Shown: positions 41,634 through 51,621, counted from the first letter of the stretch. The stretch: DNA of 64,000 bases from an uncultured Ruminococcus sp. (GCA_947627175.1 CANQVA010000002.1:62001-126000), one strand, 5' to 3'. The notes: a model not told the origin generated them from the sequence alone. Program-made: numbers and translations.

Positions 41634-43028
41634 ATGAAAAAAAACATATTATATAAAATATATTCGGCTGTATTCATAGGGATATGCCTTGTACCGTCTG
41701 CATTTATGCCGTTTGTTAAATCTGATGCTTCAGATGAAAAACGCCGTCTTTCAGATGCTCCAAAAATAAAAGACGATAATGGCAATATAAATTTTGAATA
41801 TTTTGACGAATTTGAAACTTATTTTTCGGAACACTTTGCTTTCCGCCAACAATTAGTTACACTTGACGGACGGCTAAAATCGACAGTTTTCGGGACTTCT
41901 CCAAATGATGACGTGATAGTCGGAAAAAACGGCTGGCTCTATTACGGTGAAACAGTAAACGATTTTCTTAATATAGATACCCTGAGTGACAGAGGGGTAA
42001 ATAATATAAAGAATAATCTTGAAATGATGAACAACTACTGCGAACAGAATAACGCACGGTTTATATTCACAATAGCACCGAATAAAAATTCCGTTTATCC
42101 TGAATATATGCCGTTTAATTACTCCCCCACAGAAAATAAGGGAAATTATGAAAAACTTTCAGAGAGTTTTGAAGATGATTTCCCTTTCTGCGATATGAAA
42201 GAAGTTATTCTGAATACAGAGTCAAATATTCCGCTTTACCACAAAAAAGACACACACTGGAATAACCTCGGAGCATATGCAGGTCATGCACGCCTTTTAG
42301 AAATGCTCGGCAGGGAAAAATGCCCCTCCGGAAACTGGACAATCAGAAATGACCATCAGGGCGATTTGGCGGACATGATTTATCCGTCTGAAAAACCGGA
42401 CGATATGCAGATATACAGTGACTATGAATATAAATATCAGTATCTCGGACATTTCAGGGCTTTTGACGATATGTCAATAAAAACGTTCTGTGAAGGAAAA
42501 AACGGAAATTTACTTATGTACCGTGATTCATACGGAGAAGCTATACTTCCCTTTATGGCTGAATGTTTCGGCTCTGCCGAATTTACAAGGACAGTACCGT
42601 ACAGAATGGACGGAATAGGTGAAAACGGTGCAGATACAGTTATACTTGAAATTGTTGAAAGAAATATACCCGATTTGCAGAAATATGCTCCCGTTATGCC
42701 TGCACCAATTGAAGAAAGTCTGAAATTCAAAAATCTTGAAGTGTGTCACGATGTGACTGTAAAATATGAAAAAAACGGAAAGTATATTCATATATTCGGA
42801 GAACTCGGAAAAGACTTTTTTTCAGGCAGTAACACGAAAATATTTATAACTGCAAACGGCATAAATTATATGGCTTTCAATGCCTTTGAGGATAAACTCC
42901 TTGAACATGAGGGCGAAACAAGTGACAACGGTTTTTCTCTCTATATTTCTGAAGATTCGGGAGTAAACCCTGAAAATATAACTATAATAACAATAAATGA
43001 TGACGGTAGTGCGGTTTCGTCACAATAG
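41634..43028 (+). CDS. SGNH/AlgX-AlgJ-like (DHHW-type) protein, O-acetylation partner
   Basis: KKDTHWNNLGAYAGH; LLMYRDSYGEAILPF; next to MBOAT. Confidence 0.83.
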   Translation: MKKNILYKIYSAVFIGICLVPSAFMPFVKSDASDEKRRLSDAPKIKDDNGNINFEYFDEFETYFSEHFAFRQQLVTLDGRLKSTVFGTSPNDDVIVGKNGWLYYGETVNDFLNIDTLSDRGVNNIKNNLEMMNNYCEQNNARFIFTIAPNKNSVYPEYMPFNYSPTENKGNYEKLSESFEDDFPFCDMKEVILNTESNIPLYHKKDTHWNNLGAYAGHARLLEMLGREKCPSGNWTIRNDHQGDLADMIYPSEKPDDMQIYSDYEYKYQYLGHFRAFDDMSIKTFCEGKNGNLLMYRDSYGEAILPFMAECFGSAEFTRTVPYRMDGIGENGADTVILEIVERNIPDLQKYAPVMPAPIEESLKFKNLEVCHDVTVKYEKNGKYIHIFGELGKDFFSGSNTKIFITANGINYMAFNAFEDKLLEHEGETSDNGFSLYISEDSGVNPENITIITINDDGSAVSSQ

Positions 43029-43051
43029 ACAATAAAGAAAGGAAATTTTTT

Positions 43052-45373
43052 ATGAAAAAATCAGAAATACTTGCTGTTGTTTCAGCTTTTACATTTTCTG
43101 CAACTACATTAAATACAATTGTATGCCCGAATGTTTTCGCAGAAGGTATTACTCCGGTTTATGAACATTTCAATAAAAATGATGTAAACGGAAAAATAAC
43201 TGTTGAAATTCCTGAAAACACTTCAGCTGAAATAAAAATAAATTTTACTTCTCCTGAAGTAACAGACGAACCATATTATATCACATATGCAGACGGCGGA
43301 AATTCGTATTCATTCGACATTGAAGGCAGAGATACAACCGATGACGACTACCGCAATTATACTCTCAATGTTTCAATAACAGACAGTGAATACAATGATA
43401 CAGCCGTTTATAACGAGACATTCACAATTCCCGACGGCAACGACAATCCCGACAGTTTTAAAGACATAACATACACTTTCACAATTGATAGCGAATATTC
43501 AGGGAATGAATGGGAAATTTTATCTGAAACAGAAACAAATAAAAATATTCTTCTTCATTTAAATTCTTACCTCAGAGGCGATGTAAACGGTGATAATTTT
43601 ATAGATGCTGTAGATGCAACACAAATTCAGGAATATTATGCAATAGTTTCTACAGGCGGTGAAGGTAATTTCAATGAAAGACAAAAACTTTCGGGAGATG
43701 TAAACTTTGATAATCTGATTGATGCAGTTGATGCTACACAAGTACAACTATATTATGCAGAACTTTCAACAGTTGGTACTGCTACATGGATTAAGCAGAA
43801 AAATGAAACTACAACTTCAGCAACTAATTTAACAACAAAAACTACAACTACAACAACAGCTACCGAAAAAACCTCTTCAAAACAGACTACCAACACAACA
43901 ACAACTTCTGAAAAAACCTCTTCAAAACAGACTACCACCACAACAACAACTTCTTCAATGCAAACTACAACAACTACAACAACAACAACTACTGAAAATA
44001 CTTCTTCAAAACAGATTACCACAACAACAACAACAACAACAACTACTACTACTGAAAAAACATCTTCAAAACAAACAACCAACACAACAACAACTTCTGA
44101 AAAAACCTCATCAAAACAGACTACAAACACAACTACAACTTCTGCAATAAATAATATTGATTATTCATGGTATAGTGATTCAATAAAAACCATGTCAGGA
44201 GAAGCTGACAATCTTTTATTTCATAATTATTATCTCTATGATATAAACAAAGACGGCGTTTATGAACTTATAATTGAAATGGGTGCAAGTGAGGCAACAA
44301 ACACATATTCAATATACACCATTAAAAATAATGAAATGGTATTTTTAGGCGATATTTCGGCAAGTCACAGTGTTCTTTGTGAAGATGGCGGAAAACTCTA
44401 TAAAAATAATTGCCATATGGGGTATCAGTCAATAAATTTGATAGAATTTGACGGAAATGAAATTTCCGAAACAAATACATATGAAAAAGATCAGTCCGAA
44501 AATTATATAGACTGCGGAACAGCTGTTCAGTCATATGACTGGAGTAATATGACAGGTATCAATAATATTATTGCTGATATAAAGGGCACACAACCAAATA
44601 ATACAACTACCAACACCACGACAACAACAACAACAACAACTACTACTACTACTACTACTACAACTACCACAGATTCGTCTGTAATTTCATATGACAGTCA
44701 TGGGTTAGTAAATGATGCTCTCAATCTCCGTTCAGCTCCTGACTTGAATGCGAGTATTATTCTTGTTATGCCTTTAAATTCATCTGTTACAATATCAGGC
44801 TATACTGATGAATGGTATAAAGTGAGTTATCAGTCCGGCGGAAATACATATTATGGTTATGCAAGCAGGAGTTATATAACTGATACTGCCGATGTAGACT
44901 GGCAGAGTGCATACAAGAAAAAACTCGCCTCACTCACAAGTGAATATGATTTCATAACAAGTGATTCCGCTATGTATGATTTAGTTGATATTAACGGAAA
45001 CGGCATACCTGAACTTATTGTATCAGACGGCACGGCTCACGCATCAATATGCAAAGTGTATACATATGTAAGTGGTGGTTATACAGAAACAACATTCTCT
45101 GATATTTCATCGGGATTCGCTGAATATGGCACTATGGGCGTTGATACTGAAAACCACGTAGCAAGAAGTTATTATTATGGTATGGGTTATGAAGTGACAA
45201 GTTTCTACAGATTGGAAGGCACAGAATTTATACATATAGCATCATTCAGCTATGACGGAAGTAATTACCAGTACAACAGTAACACTGTAACAGAATCACA
45301 ATATAATTCATATCGCAGTCAATATAATTATTCGTTTGGTACATATGGAAGAAAATACACATATACATCATAA
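43052..45373 (+). CDS. Secreted internal-dockerin protein with Thr-rich repeats and SH3-like domain
   Basis: Dockerin RGDVNGDNFIDAVDATQIQEYYA...SGDVNFDNLIDAVDATQVQLYYAEL; TTT/SSKQTT repeats; SH3 DALNLRSAPDLNASIILVMPLNSSVTISG; DINKDGVYELI and DINGNGIPELIV. Confidence 0.8.
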   Translation: MKKSEILAVVSAFTFSATTLNTIVCPNVFAEGITPVYEHFNKNDVNGKITVEIPENTSAEIKINFTSPEVTDEPYYITYADGGNSYSFDIEGRDTTDDDYRNYTLNVSITDSEYNDTAVYNETFTIPDGNDNPDSFKDITYTFTIDSEYSGNEWEILSETETNKNILLHLNSYLRGDVNGDNFIDAVDATQIQEYYAIVSTGGEGNFNERQKLSGDVNFDNLIDAVDATQVQLYYAELSTVGTATWIKQKNETTTSATNLTTKTTTTTTATEKTSSKQTTNTTTTSEKTSSKQTTTTTTTSSMQTTTTTTTTTTENTSSKQITTTTTTTTTTTTEKTSSKQTTNTTTTSEKTSSKQTTNTTTTSAINNIDYSWYSDSIKTMSGEADNLLFHNYYLYDINKDGVYELIIEMGASEATNTYSIYTIKNNEMVFLGDISASHSVLCEDGGKLYKNNCHMGYQSINLIEFDGNEISETNTYEKDQSENYIDCGTAVQSYDWSNMTGINNIIADIKGTQPNNTTTNTTTTTTTTTTTTTTTTTTTDSSVISYDSHGLVNDALNLRSAPDLNASIILVMPLNSSVTISGYTDEWYKVSYQSGGNTYYGYASRSYITDTADVDWQSAYKKKLASLTSEYDFITSDSAMYDLVDINGNGIPELIVSDGTAHASICKVYTYVSGGYTETTFSDISSGFAEYGTMGVDTENHVARSYYYGMGYEVTSFYRLEGTEFIHIASFSYDGSNYQYNSNTVTESQYNSYRSQYNYSFGTYGRKYTYTS
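43807..44145 (+). repeat. Thr-rich coding repeats (ACA/ACT arrays with TSEKTSSKQTTNTTT units)
   Basis: Repeated gaaaaaacctcttcaaaacagactacc...acaacaacaact units, in frame. Confidence 0.9.
44599..44673 (+). repeat. Second poly-Thr ACA/ACT array
   Basis: acaactaccaacaccacgacaacaacaacaacaactactactactactactacta. Confidence 0.9.
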
Positions 45374-45462
45374 TGTATCAAATCTTGCGAAAATCACGGA
45401 AATTATTCATATGAAAAAATAAGCCTATAAAAATAATCAGGACAGACAAAAGGAGTATATTT

Positions 45463-47100
45463 ATGAAATTTGGAAAAAAAGAGTTTTTTTCTTTCTTTCT
45501 TGCCGGTGTGGTACTGGCATCTGCTGTTTCGTGTGGTTCAACTGTTCAAAATGAAATTTCAAAATCTGAATCTGAATCAGAATCAGAACCTGAAACAAAG
45601 CCTGAACCCGTTATTATGAAAGTGAAAAAAGGCAATTTTGTAGATGTTGCCGATTCAGGAATACTGAAAGCCGAAAACAGGCGTGAACGTTCAAAACCCG
45701 TTTCCGATGAAGAAATAAAAGAAACAACTACAACAACGACAACGACTACTACATCCGCAACAAAAACGTCCGACAATTCTCAGACTACTACCACAACTGC
45801 AACTACATTTGAAGTTGCTGATGTTTCACACGTAGGGCGTGGAAATATCTACGATGCAAACGGCACAATTCTTGTAAAAAGTGATGAGGAAGGAAACAGA
45901 GATTATTCACATAAATATAAAATATCTTTAGGAAATATTATCAGCGAATTTTCAAACGGCATTGAAAATTCTTTCAATGACATTCTGAGACCATCAGACC
46001 CCTATTCAGAAAATCCCTCTGAAAATATGGGAAAATCCGTTCAACTCACTCTTGACGCAGACATACAGCAGGCAATTTATGAATATATGGAAAGTGTGAA
46101 TATTGTCGGTTCTGTAGTGGTACTGCGTACAGACGGCTCTGTTATGGCAGATGTTTCATATCCGTCATTTGACCCTGAAGAATATGTCAATAACTCTGAC
46201 TATATAAATAATGTGGGTTACGGTGCATTGGAAAATAAGTCAATGCAAAAACAACCGCCGGGGTCATGTTTCAAAATCATGACAGAAATTATAGCCGATA
46301 AACATGAAATTTATTCTCTCTATGATGATGGTACATGGTATTCCGATGAGGGCGTTATAGTAGACTGGGATCACGATAAAAACGGATACTATCCTATGCA
46401 GAGAGACCTTTATTCAGCTTTCATAAATTCAAGTAACATCTTCTTTGCAAAAGTATTTGATGAAATAGGTGAAGAAGCTGCACGCAGTGACCTCAAAGAA
46501 ATTTTCCATTTCGGCGACGGCTGTGACATTGACTGCGATTTCGGTACTATTTCAAGCAGTATGGAAATAAACAGCAAAGACGACCTTAGAAGAAGTGCTT
46601 TCGGACAAGCATATGTCCGCACAAGTCCGATGTTTCTTGCGACGCTCTGCCGTGAAGCTATTTTCGGCGATATGGTAAAGCCGTTCATGTTGAAGAATGT
46701 TATAGATTCAAGTGGGGCTCAACCTGTACTTATGGACGGAACAAAACCATATGATGTTATAGCATCAGTTCCTGAAGACTACAGACAGGGAATACTTGAC
46801 GGTATGCTCGGAGTAGGCTCTAATCTTGGAATTTATGCAGGAGAAAATTATACTTTCTATGCAAAAACAGGAACTGCCGAAACAGGCGGTGCTGATATTC
46901 TCTACATCACAGGCTGTATGAAAAACATAAATGACAAAACCGCCACAAATCCCGTCTATACCGACTACAGCAATTATCATGAAAACGGCTCATACATAGT
47001 TGTAATGCAGATGCAGAACCCCAATGACTACGGATTCAATTTTTCAAGTGAATCTGCGTATCTGTATCAGGGAATAATAAATATACTTGCAAATCAGTAA
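45463..47100 (+). CDS. Lipoprotein penicillin-binding protein (transpeptidase)
   Basis: LASAVSCGST lipobox; Thr linker; RGNIYDANGTIL; SxxK (GSCFK), SxN (SSN), KTG (AKTGTAETGG). Confidence 0.85.
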   Translation: MKFGKKEFFSFFLAGVVLASAVSCGSTVQNEISKSESESESEPETKPEPVIMKVKKGNFVDVADSGILKAENRRERSKPVSDEEIKETTTTTTTTTTSATKTSDNSQTTTTTATTFEVADVSHVGRGNIYDANGTILVKSDEEGNRDYSHKYKISLGNIISEFSNGIENSFNDILRPSDPYSENPSENMGKSVQLTLDADIQQAIYEYMESVNIVGSVVVLRTDGSVMADVSYPSFDPEEYVNNSDYINNVGYGALENKSMQKQPPGSCFKIMTEIIADKHEIYSLYDDGTWYSDEGVIVDWDHDKNGYYPMQRDLYSAFINSSNIFFAKVFDEIGEEAARSDLKEIFHFGDGCDIDCDFGTISSSMEINSKDDLRRSAFGQAYVRTSPMFLATLCREAIFGDMVKPFMLKNVIDSSGAQPVLMDGTKPYDVIASVPEDYRQGILDGMLGVGSNLGIYAGENYTFYAKTGTAETGGADILYITGCMKNINDKTATNPVYTDYSNYHENGSYIVVMQMQNPNDYGFNFSSESAYLYQGIINILANQ

Positions 47101-47156
47101 AAATTATTTACTGCTTTAAAAAATTAAGTAAACCGTTATATTTCTTATCATAATTA

Positions 47157-47185
47157 TTGACAAAATCAAAAAAAGGGTTTATAAT
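47157..47185 (+). promoter_or_regulatory. Sigma70-type promoter for GH26 gene
   Basis: TTGACA-N17-TATAAT. Confidence 0.65.
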
Positions 47186-47241
47186 ATATTCAGAATATAA
47201 ATTGAATGTAATTTGAATATTTTTGTAAAGGAGTAATAATT

Positions 47242-49194
47242 ATGAAAAGTAAAATCAAAAACGCTTTTTCTCTTGTCGTTGCATCTGCAATGACTGCTGT
47301 TTCAATATCAGCAGTTATGCCGGCTTACGCTGAAAAAGACACAAGTGCAGAAATGACACAGTTCCCGTACACTATCGAAGGCGAAAATATGGAAGGTGCA
47401 GAACTCTGGACTTCTATTTATGAAAATGAAATTCCCGGCTATTCAGGGGAAGGTTTCACATATCTTACGGGCGGAGCATTAAGTTTCAATGTTACAGTTC
47501 CGGAAGACGGAATGTATCAGATTTCCGCAAAGGTTGCACAGATTCTTGACAAAGAAGGAAACGGCAGAATGGAAACAATTGCTGTAAATGGTTCTGAATA
47601 CAGCAAAAATGTCCCTTATGCCGACAAATGGACTGATTTTAATTTTGGTATTGTACGTCTTAAAGCAGGCGAAAATAAAATAGAATTTCTCAATAAATAC
47701 GGCTATGTTGCTATTGATAATGTTACAGTATCCGTTGCTGAGAAAAAAGACTATTCACTTGCTACAGATGAAACTTGTGACAAAAACGCAACACCCGAAA
47801 CAAAGGCTCTTATGAAGTACCTCAAAAGTGTTTACGGAAAGCATACTATAGCAGGTCAGCAAGAAATATACGGCGGAGGTCATAAAGATAATTACGAATG
47901 GGAAAATGAATTTCTTGAAGAACTTACAGGAAAAGTTCCGGCTATCCGTGGAGTTGATTTCATGAACTATAACCCCCTTTACGGCTGGGACGACGGCACT
48001 ACTGAACGTGCCATTGAATGGGTAAAGGAAAGAAACGGCATACTTACAGCTTCATGGCATATAAATGTTCCGATTGATTTTGAAAATTATGAACTCGGTG
48101 ATGCTGTAGACTGGACAGAATGCACATATAAAAATTATCAGGCATCAAACAGTACTTTCAATACAGCTAAAGTACTTGAAGAAGATTCAAAAGAACGTGC
48201 ATATTTTGAAGAGGCAATGAAAATGCTTGCTGAACAGCTTAAAAAACTTCAGGACGAAAACGTTCCGATTATTCTGCGTCCACTCCATGAGGCACAGGGC
48301 AATGAAGGTAACTATGGTGATGGCACTTCATGGTTCTGGTGGGGTGACAGAGGTGCAGAAGTTTACAAAGAACTCTGGAAACTCCTCTACACAACACTTA
48401 CCGAAAAATATGACCTTCATAATATAATATGGGAGTTCAACAGCTATGATTACTCAAATTCCGATACATGGTATCCGGGCGACGAATACGTTGACATAGT
48501 TGCATATGATAAATATAATGTAGAAAACAACAGAGGTGACGGAAAAAGCAGCGGCCCTAACCTTATAGCTATTTCAAGTAAGTTTGATTATCTTTTCAAT
48601 CTTACAAACGGAAAGAAAATGGTAGCAATGGCTGAAAACGATACAGTTCCGGCTATGGATAATATGTTAATTGAAGATGCTAACTGGCTCTATTTCTGTC
48701 CGTGGTATGACGGCGGAGAAGATGGCGGTACAGCTTTCCTCGGTGAGGCTTATCAGGACTATGACGAACTTACAAAAATGTATCAGAGCGAATACTGTAT
48801 AACACTTGACGAACTCCCGGAAAATCTTTACTCATTTGAGGGTGAAGAGTCCCCGAAAACTACTACAACTACTACATCGGGCGATAAATCAACAACAACC
48901 ACAACAACCACAACTTCAACAAGTGAAAAGACATCAGATAATGATACAAAATTCGGCGACACAAACGTTGACGGAAAAGTGAATATTTCAGATGCAGTTC
49001 TTATTATGCAGGCGATTGCAAATCCCGATGAATTTCAGATTACAGAACAGGGCAAACTTAACGGCGATGTCGTTGATAACGGAAACGGTCTTACAAATAT
49101 AGACGCTCTTGCCGTTCAGTACGTTGAAATAAAAACAATAAAAGAATCCGACCTGCCATTAACATCAGAAGACGTTGATAAATTATCCAAGTGA
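47242..49194 (+). CDS. GH26 beta-mannanase with N-terminal CBM35-like module and C-terminal dockerin
   Basis: IEGENMEGAELW...; IILRPLHEAQGNEGNYGDGTSWFWWG; KMVAMAENDTVP; dockerin GDTNVDGKVNISDAVLIMQAIANPDEF. Confidence 0.92.
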   Translation: MKSKIKNAFSLVVASAMTAVSISAVMPAYAEKDTSAEMTQFPYTIEGENMEGAELWTSIYENEIPGYSGEGFTYLTGGALSFNVTVPEDGMYQISAKVAQILDKEGNGRMETIAVNGSEYSKNVPYADKWTDFNFGIVRLKAGENKIEFLNKYGYVAIDNVTVSVAEKKDYSLATDETCDKNATPETKALMKYLKSVYGKHTIAGQQEIYGGGHKDNYEWENEFLEELTGKVPAIRGVDFMNYNPLYGWDDGTTERAIEWVKERNGILTASWHINVPIDFENYELGDAVDWTECTYKNYQASNSTFNTAKVLEEDSKERAYFEEAMKMLAEQLKKLQDENVPIILRPLHEAQGNEGNYGDGTSWFWWGDRGAEVYKELWKLLYTTLTEKYDLHNIIWEFNSYDYSNSDTWYPGDEYVDIVAYDKYNVENNRGDGKSSGPNLIAISSKFDYLFNLTNGKKMVAMAENDTVPAMDNMLIEDANWLYFCPWYDGGEDGGTAFLGEAYQDYDELTKMYQSEYCITLDELPENLYSFEGEESPKTTTTTTSGDKSTTTTTTTTSTSEKTSDNDTKFGDTNVDGKVNISDAVLIMQAIANPDEFQITEQGKLNGDVVDNGNGLTNIDALAVQYVEIKTIKESDLPLTSEDVDKLSK

Positions 49195-49204
49195 TTTAAA
49201 AAAA

Positions 49205-49236
49205 GACTCTCCGTAAAAAAGCGGAGAGTCTGTTTA
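49205..49236 (+). terminator. Intrinsic terminator
   Basis: AGACTCTCCG taaaaaag CGGAGAGTCT. Confidence 0.7.
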
Positions 49237-49251
49237 GTTTGAAAAGCTTTT

Positions 49252-50217
49252 TTAAAGTTCCTTTTTTTCACATTTTTTTCTGATAATAAGAATTACTGTA
49301 ATTATACCTGCTGAAAGAACAATAGTAGTGAATATACTGCCTTCTATTCCGAATTTTCCACCGCTGAGCCAGCCGTGCGACGTTATTGAAGATGTACGGA
49401 AAACAGATTCTGTATCACCTATACCGCTTACACTTATTCCGTAGAAATTTCCCTGCATGAAATTCCATAGTGAATGGATTCCGCACACTCCCCATATATT
49501 GTCAAAGCAAATCATGTAAACTCCTGCAAATATTCCGAATAATAAAAGATTTATACATGGAAGCACATTAAAACCGGGATTTGCAGTATGTGCCAATGCA
49601 AAGGCGGCTGAACTTATGCCGATTGCAAGCAATGGCGAATGATGTCCGCCGATTGTCGTCATAAGGTATCCACGGAAAATAAATTCCTCACTCATTCCCT
49701 GAATTAAAAAACCGAGAAGATAAAGAAGAATAAGCCCGAAATCAATATTTTTACATAATGAAATGCTGTTTGCCCCGAAAATAACGCTGAGAAGTGTTAT
49801 TGCGGTCATCATGACAATTCCCGTAAACAGTCCTATTAAATAATGACGGACGAATTTTTCCTTTTTGATTCCCATTGAACTTATGGGGCGTACTTCTATA
49901 TTACGACAATATATAAGACTTACAACCGTACCGAAAACCGTTGATAATAAAGACGGTATCATTATTTTCGGGGACGAGGAAATTATTGTTGCAGCAGCCA
50001 TTGAATTTTTAAGATTTATTTCTTTATCGCCGTCAAGCATACCTTGTGATTTCATTTCTTCAATCATAGGAGAGACAGAAACAATTGATGGTATAACAGC
50101 CTCAAGCAGATATATTATTAAAAATACAATTAAAAATGAAAAAAGCTGTACGGGCAATGACGGCGAACCGAGAGAATGTGAAGATTCTTCAAACATTCTG
50201 GATTTTATTTTTATCAA
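49252..50217 (-). CDS. CPBP-family intramembrane metalloprotease
   Basis: GMSEEFIFRGYLMTTIG; FALAHTANPGFN; GVCGIHSLWNFMQG; SD GGAGG before TTG 50217. Confidence 0.85.
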   Translation of the reverse strand: MIKIKSRMFEESSHSLGSPSLPVQLFSFLIVFLIIYLLEAVIPSIVSVSPMIEEMKSQGMLDGDKEINLKNSMAAATIISSSPKIMIPSLLSTVFGTVVSLIYCRNIEVRPISSMGIKKEKFVRHYLIGLFTGIVMMTAITLLSVIFGANSISLCKNIDFGLILLYLLGFLIQGMSEEFIFRGYLMTTIGGHHSPLLAIGISSAAFALAHTANPGFNVLPCINLLLFGIFAGVYMICFDNIWGVCGIHSLWNFMQGNFYGISVSGIGDTESVFRTSSITSHGWLSGGKFGIEGSIFTTIVLSAGIITVILIIRKKCEKKEL

Positions 50218-50368
50218 AAAAAGCACCTCCTTTACCGTATAAAATAATTTTACTGTAAATCGGTGCTTTTGTCAATAGCTTATATTATTTTCATGTAAAA
50301 TTATACTTTGTCTCTACACCTGAAACGTTGTATTCCCGACCTGTTATATTTTTCAGGTAAAGACGGCT

Positions 50369-51607
50369 CTAAAGTCTGTGTGACTTTTTTCCTTTTTTCT
50401 CGGCGTACATATTTTTGTCAGATTCAGCAAGGCAAACAGTGGCGGGTGTGGATCTATCCGTCCACATTGCAAGACCAAAACTAATACTCAACTTATGATC
50501 CTTTATCTGAAACAATCCTGACTGTTCATGCATTTGCTGAATGTAATAATCACCGGCTCGACGGTCACTTTTCAGCAATAGTATTATAAATTCATCTCCG
50601 CCTGTCCTGAATACATAGCTTTTATCGGGCAGTATCATGCGAAAGAGCATTGCCGCCATGCGGATATACTGGTCGCCTGCTAAATGACCATAGATATCGT
50701 TGACACTTTTTAGTCCGTCACAATCGGCAGAAATAATACACACCGGGAAATCTTCTTTATGCTCTTCTTTTTGTATTTTCCGAATAAATTCTTCAAAATA
50801 GCTTCTGCTGTACAGACCGGTCAATTCATCTGTGTGAAGCTGTTTTTCGAGAGTACGCTTCATCTGTTCATATTCAGTCACATTGTTGATAAGTCCTACA
50901 ATACCGTTTATGATACCATGCTGATTACGGATAGGATGTTTTATTATCTCAAAAAATTCCTGAATACCGTCTGAATTGATTTCAATTGTATATTGAGAGG
51001 GTTTGCCACTTTTCAGCAACTTCAAATCAGCCTGCAATGCAGCTTCTGCATTATCCTTGTCCTTACGTATTTCCACATCGGTTTTTCCACGTACTGTCCA
51101 GTCAGGGTCATCTGCATCATGAAGATGATGCCAATAGTGCGTGCAAAAGATATATCTTCCCTGCACATCTTTCATGTAAATATTTGACGGGAGCGCACTC
51201 AGAATTGACTCCATTTCCTCATATGTAACAGAATCCTTAAAACGTATCGCATTGTTGACACGGTGCATCACAAGCTCCTGCTGAAACGGCATTTGCAGAC
51301 AATCCACTGCTCCCATTTCCAGCAAGGAAAGTTCCTTTTCCGTAATGTTCTGTTCGGTCACAAGCAATAGAGCTGTCATAGCAAATTTGGCATTATCCCG
51401 CAACATACAAATCAGTTCCGCAACAGCATCATCATCTGAGTCAATTAAAATCGCATCCACCGGAATTTTTCCATCATTCAGAAATTGAATGACTGCACGC
51501 AAATCGTTATTTTCTGTGATATGATATTCTTCTTGCAGCATTTCACGCAATTCTGCACGGATTTCAGAATCTTGTATTACCAACAACAGCATTTTTTTTG
51601 CCGACAT
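50369..51607 (-). CDS. Receiver-like - PAS - GGDEF diguanylate cyclase
   Basis: N-terminal receiver-like fold (AILIDSDDD); PAS SALPSNIYMKDVQGRYIFC; RTGGDEFIILLL; TDELTGLYSRSYFEE. Confidence 0.9.
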   Translation of the reverse strand: MSAKKMLLLVIQDSEIRAELREMLQEEYHITENNDLRAVIQFLNDGKIPVDAILIDSDDDAVAELICMLRDNAKFAMTALLLVTEQNITEKELSLLEMGAVDCLQMPFQQELVMHRVNNAIRFKDSVTYEEMESILSALPSNIYMKDVQGRYIFCTHYWHHLHDADDPDWTVRGKTDVEIRKDKDNAEAALQADLKLLKSGKPSQYTIEINSDGIQEFFEIIKHPIRNQHGIINGIVGLINNVTEYEQMKRTLEKQLHTDELTGLYSRSYFEEFIRKIQKEEHKEDFPVCIISADCDGLKSVNDIYGHLAGDQYIRMAAMLFRMILPDKSYVFRTGGDEFIILLLKSDRRAGDYYIQQMHEQSGLFQIKDHKLSISFGLAMWTDRSTPATVCLAESDKNMYAEKKGKKSHRL

Positions 51608-51621
51608 TGCTATTTCCTCCT

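Noticed and set aside
43807-44145. Possible CRISPR array because of regularly spaced repeats
   Set aside because: Repeats are low-complexity, in frame, inside a long ORF, with no unique spacers and no cas genes
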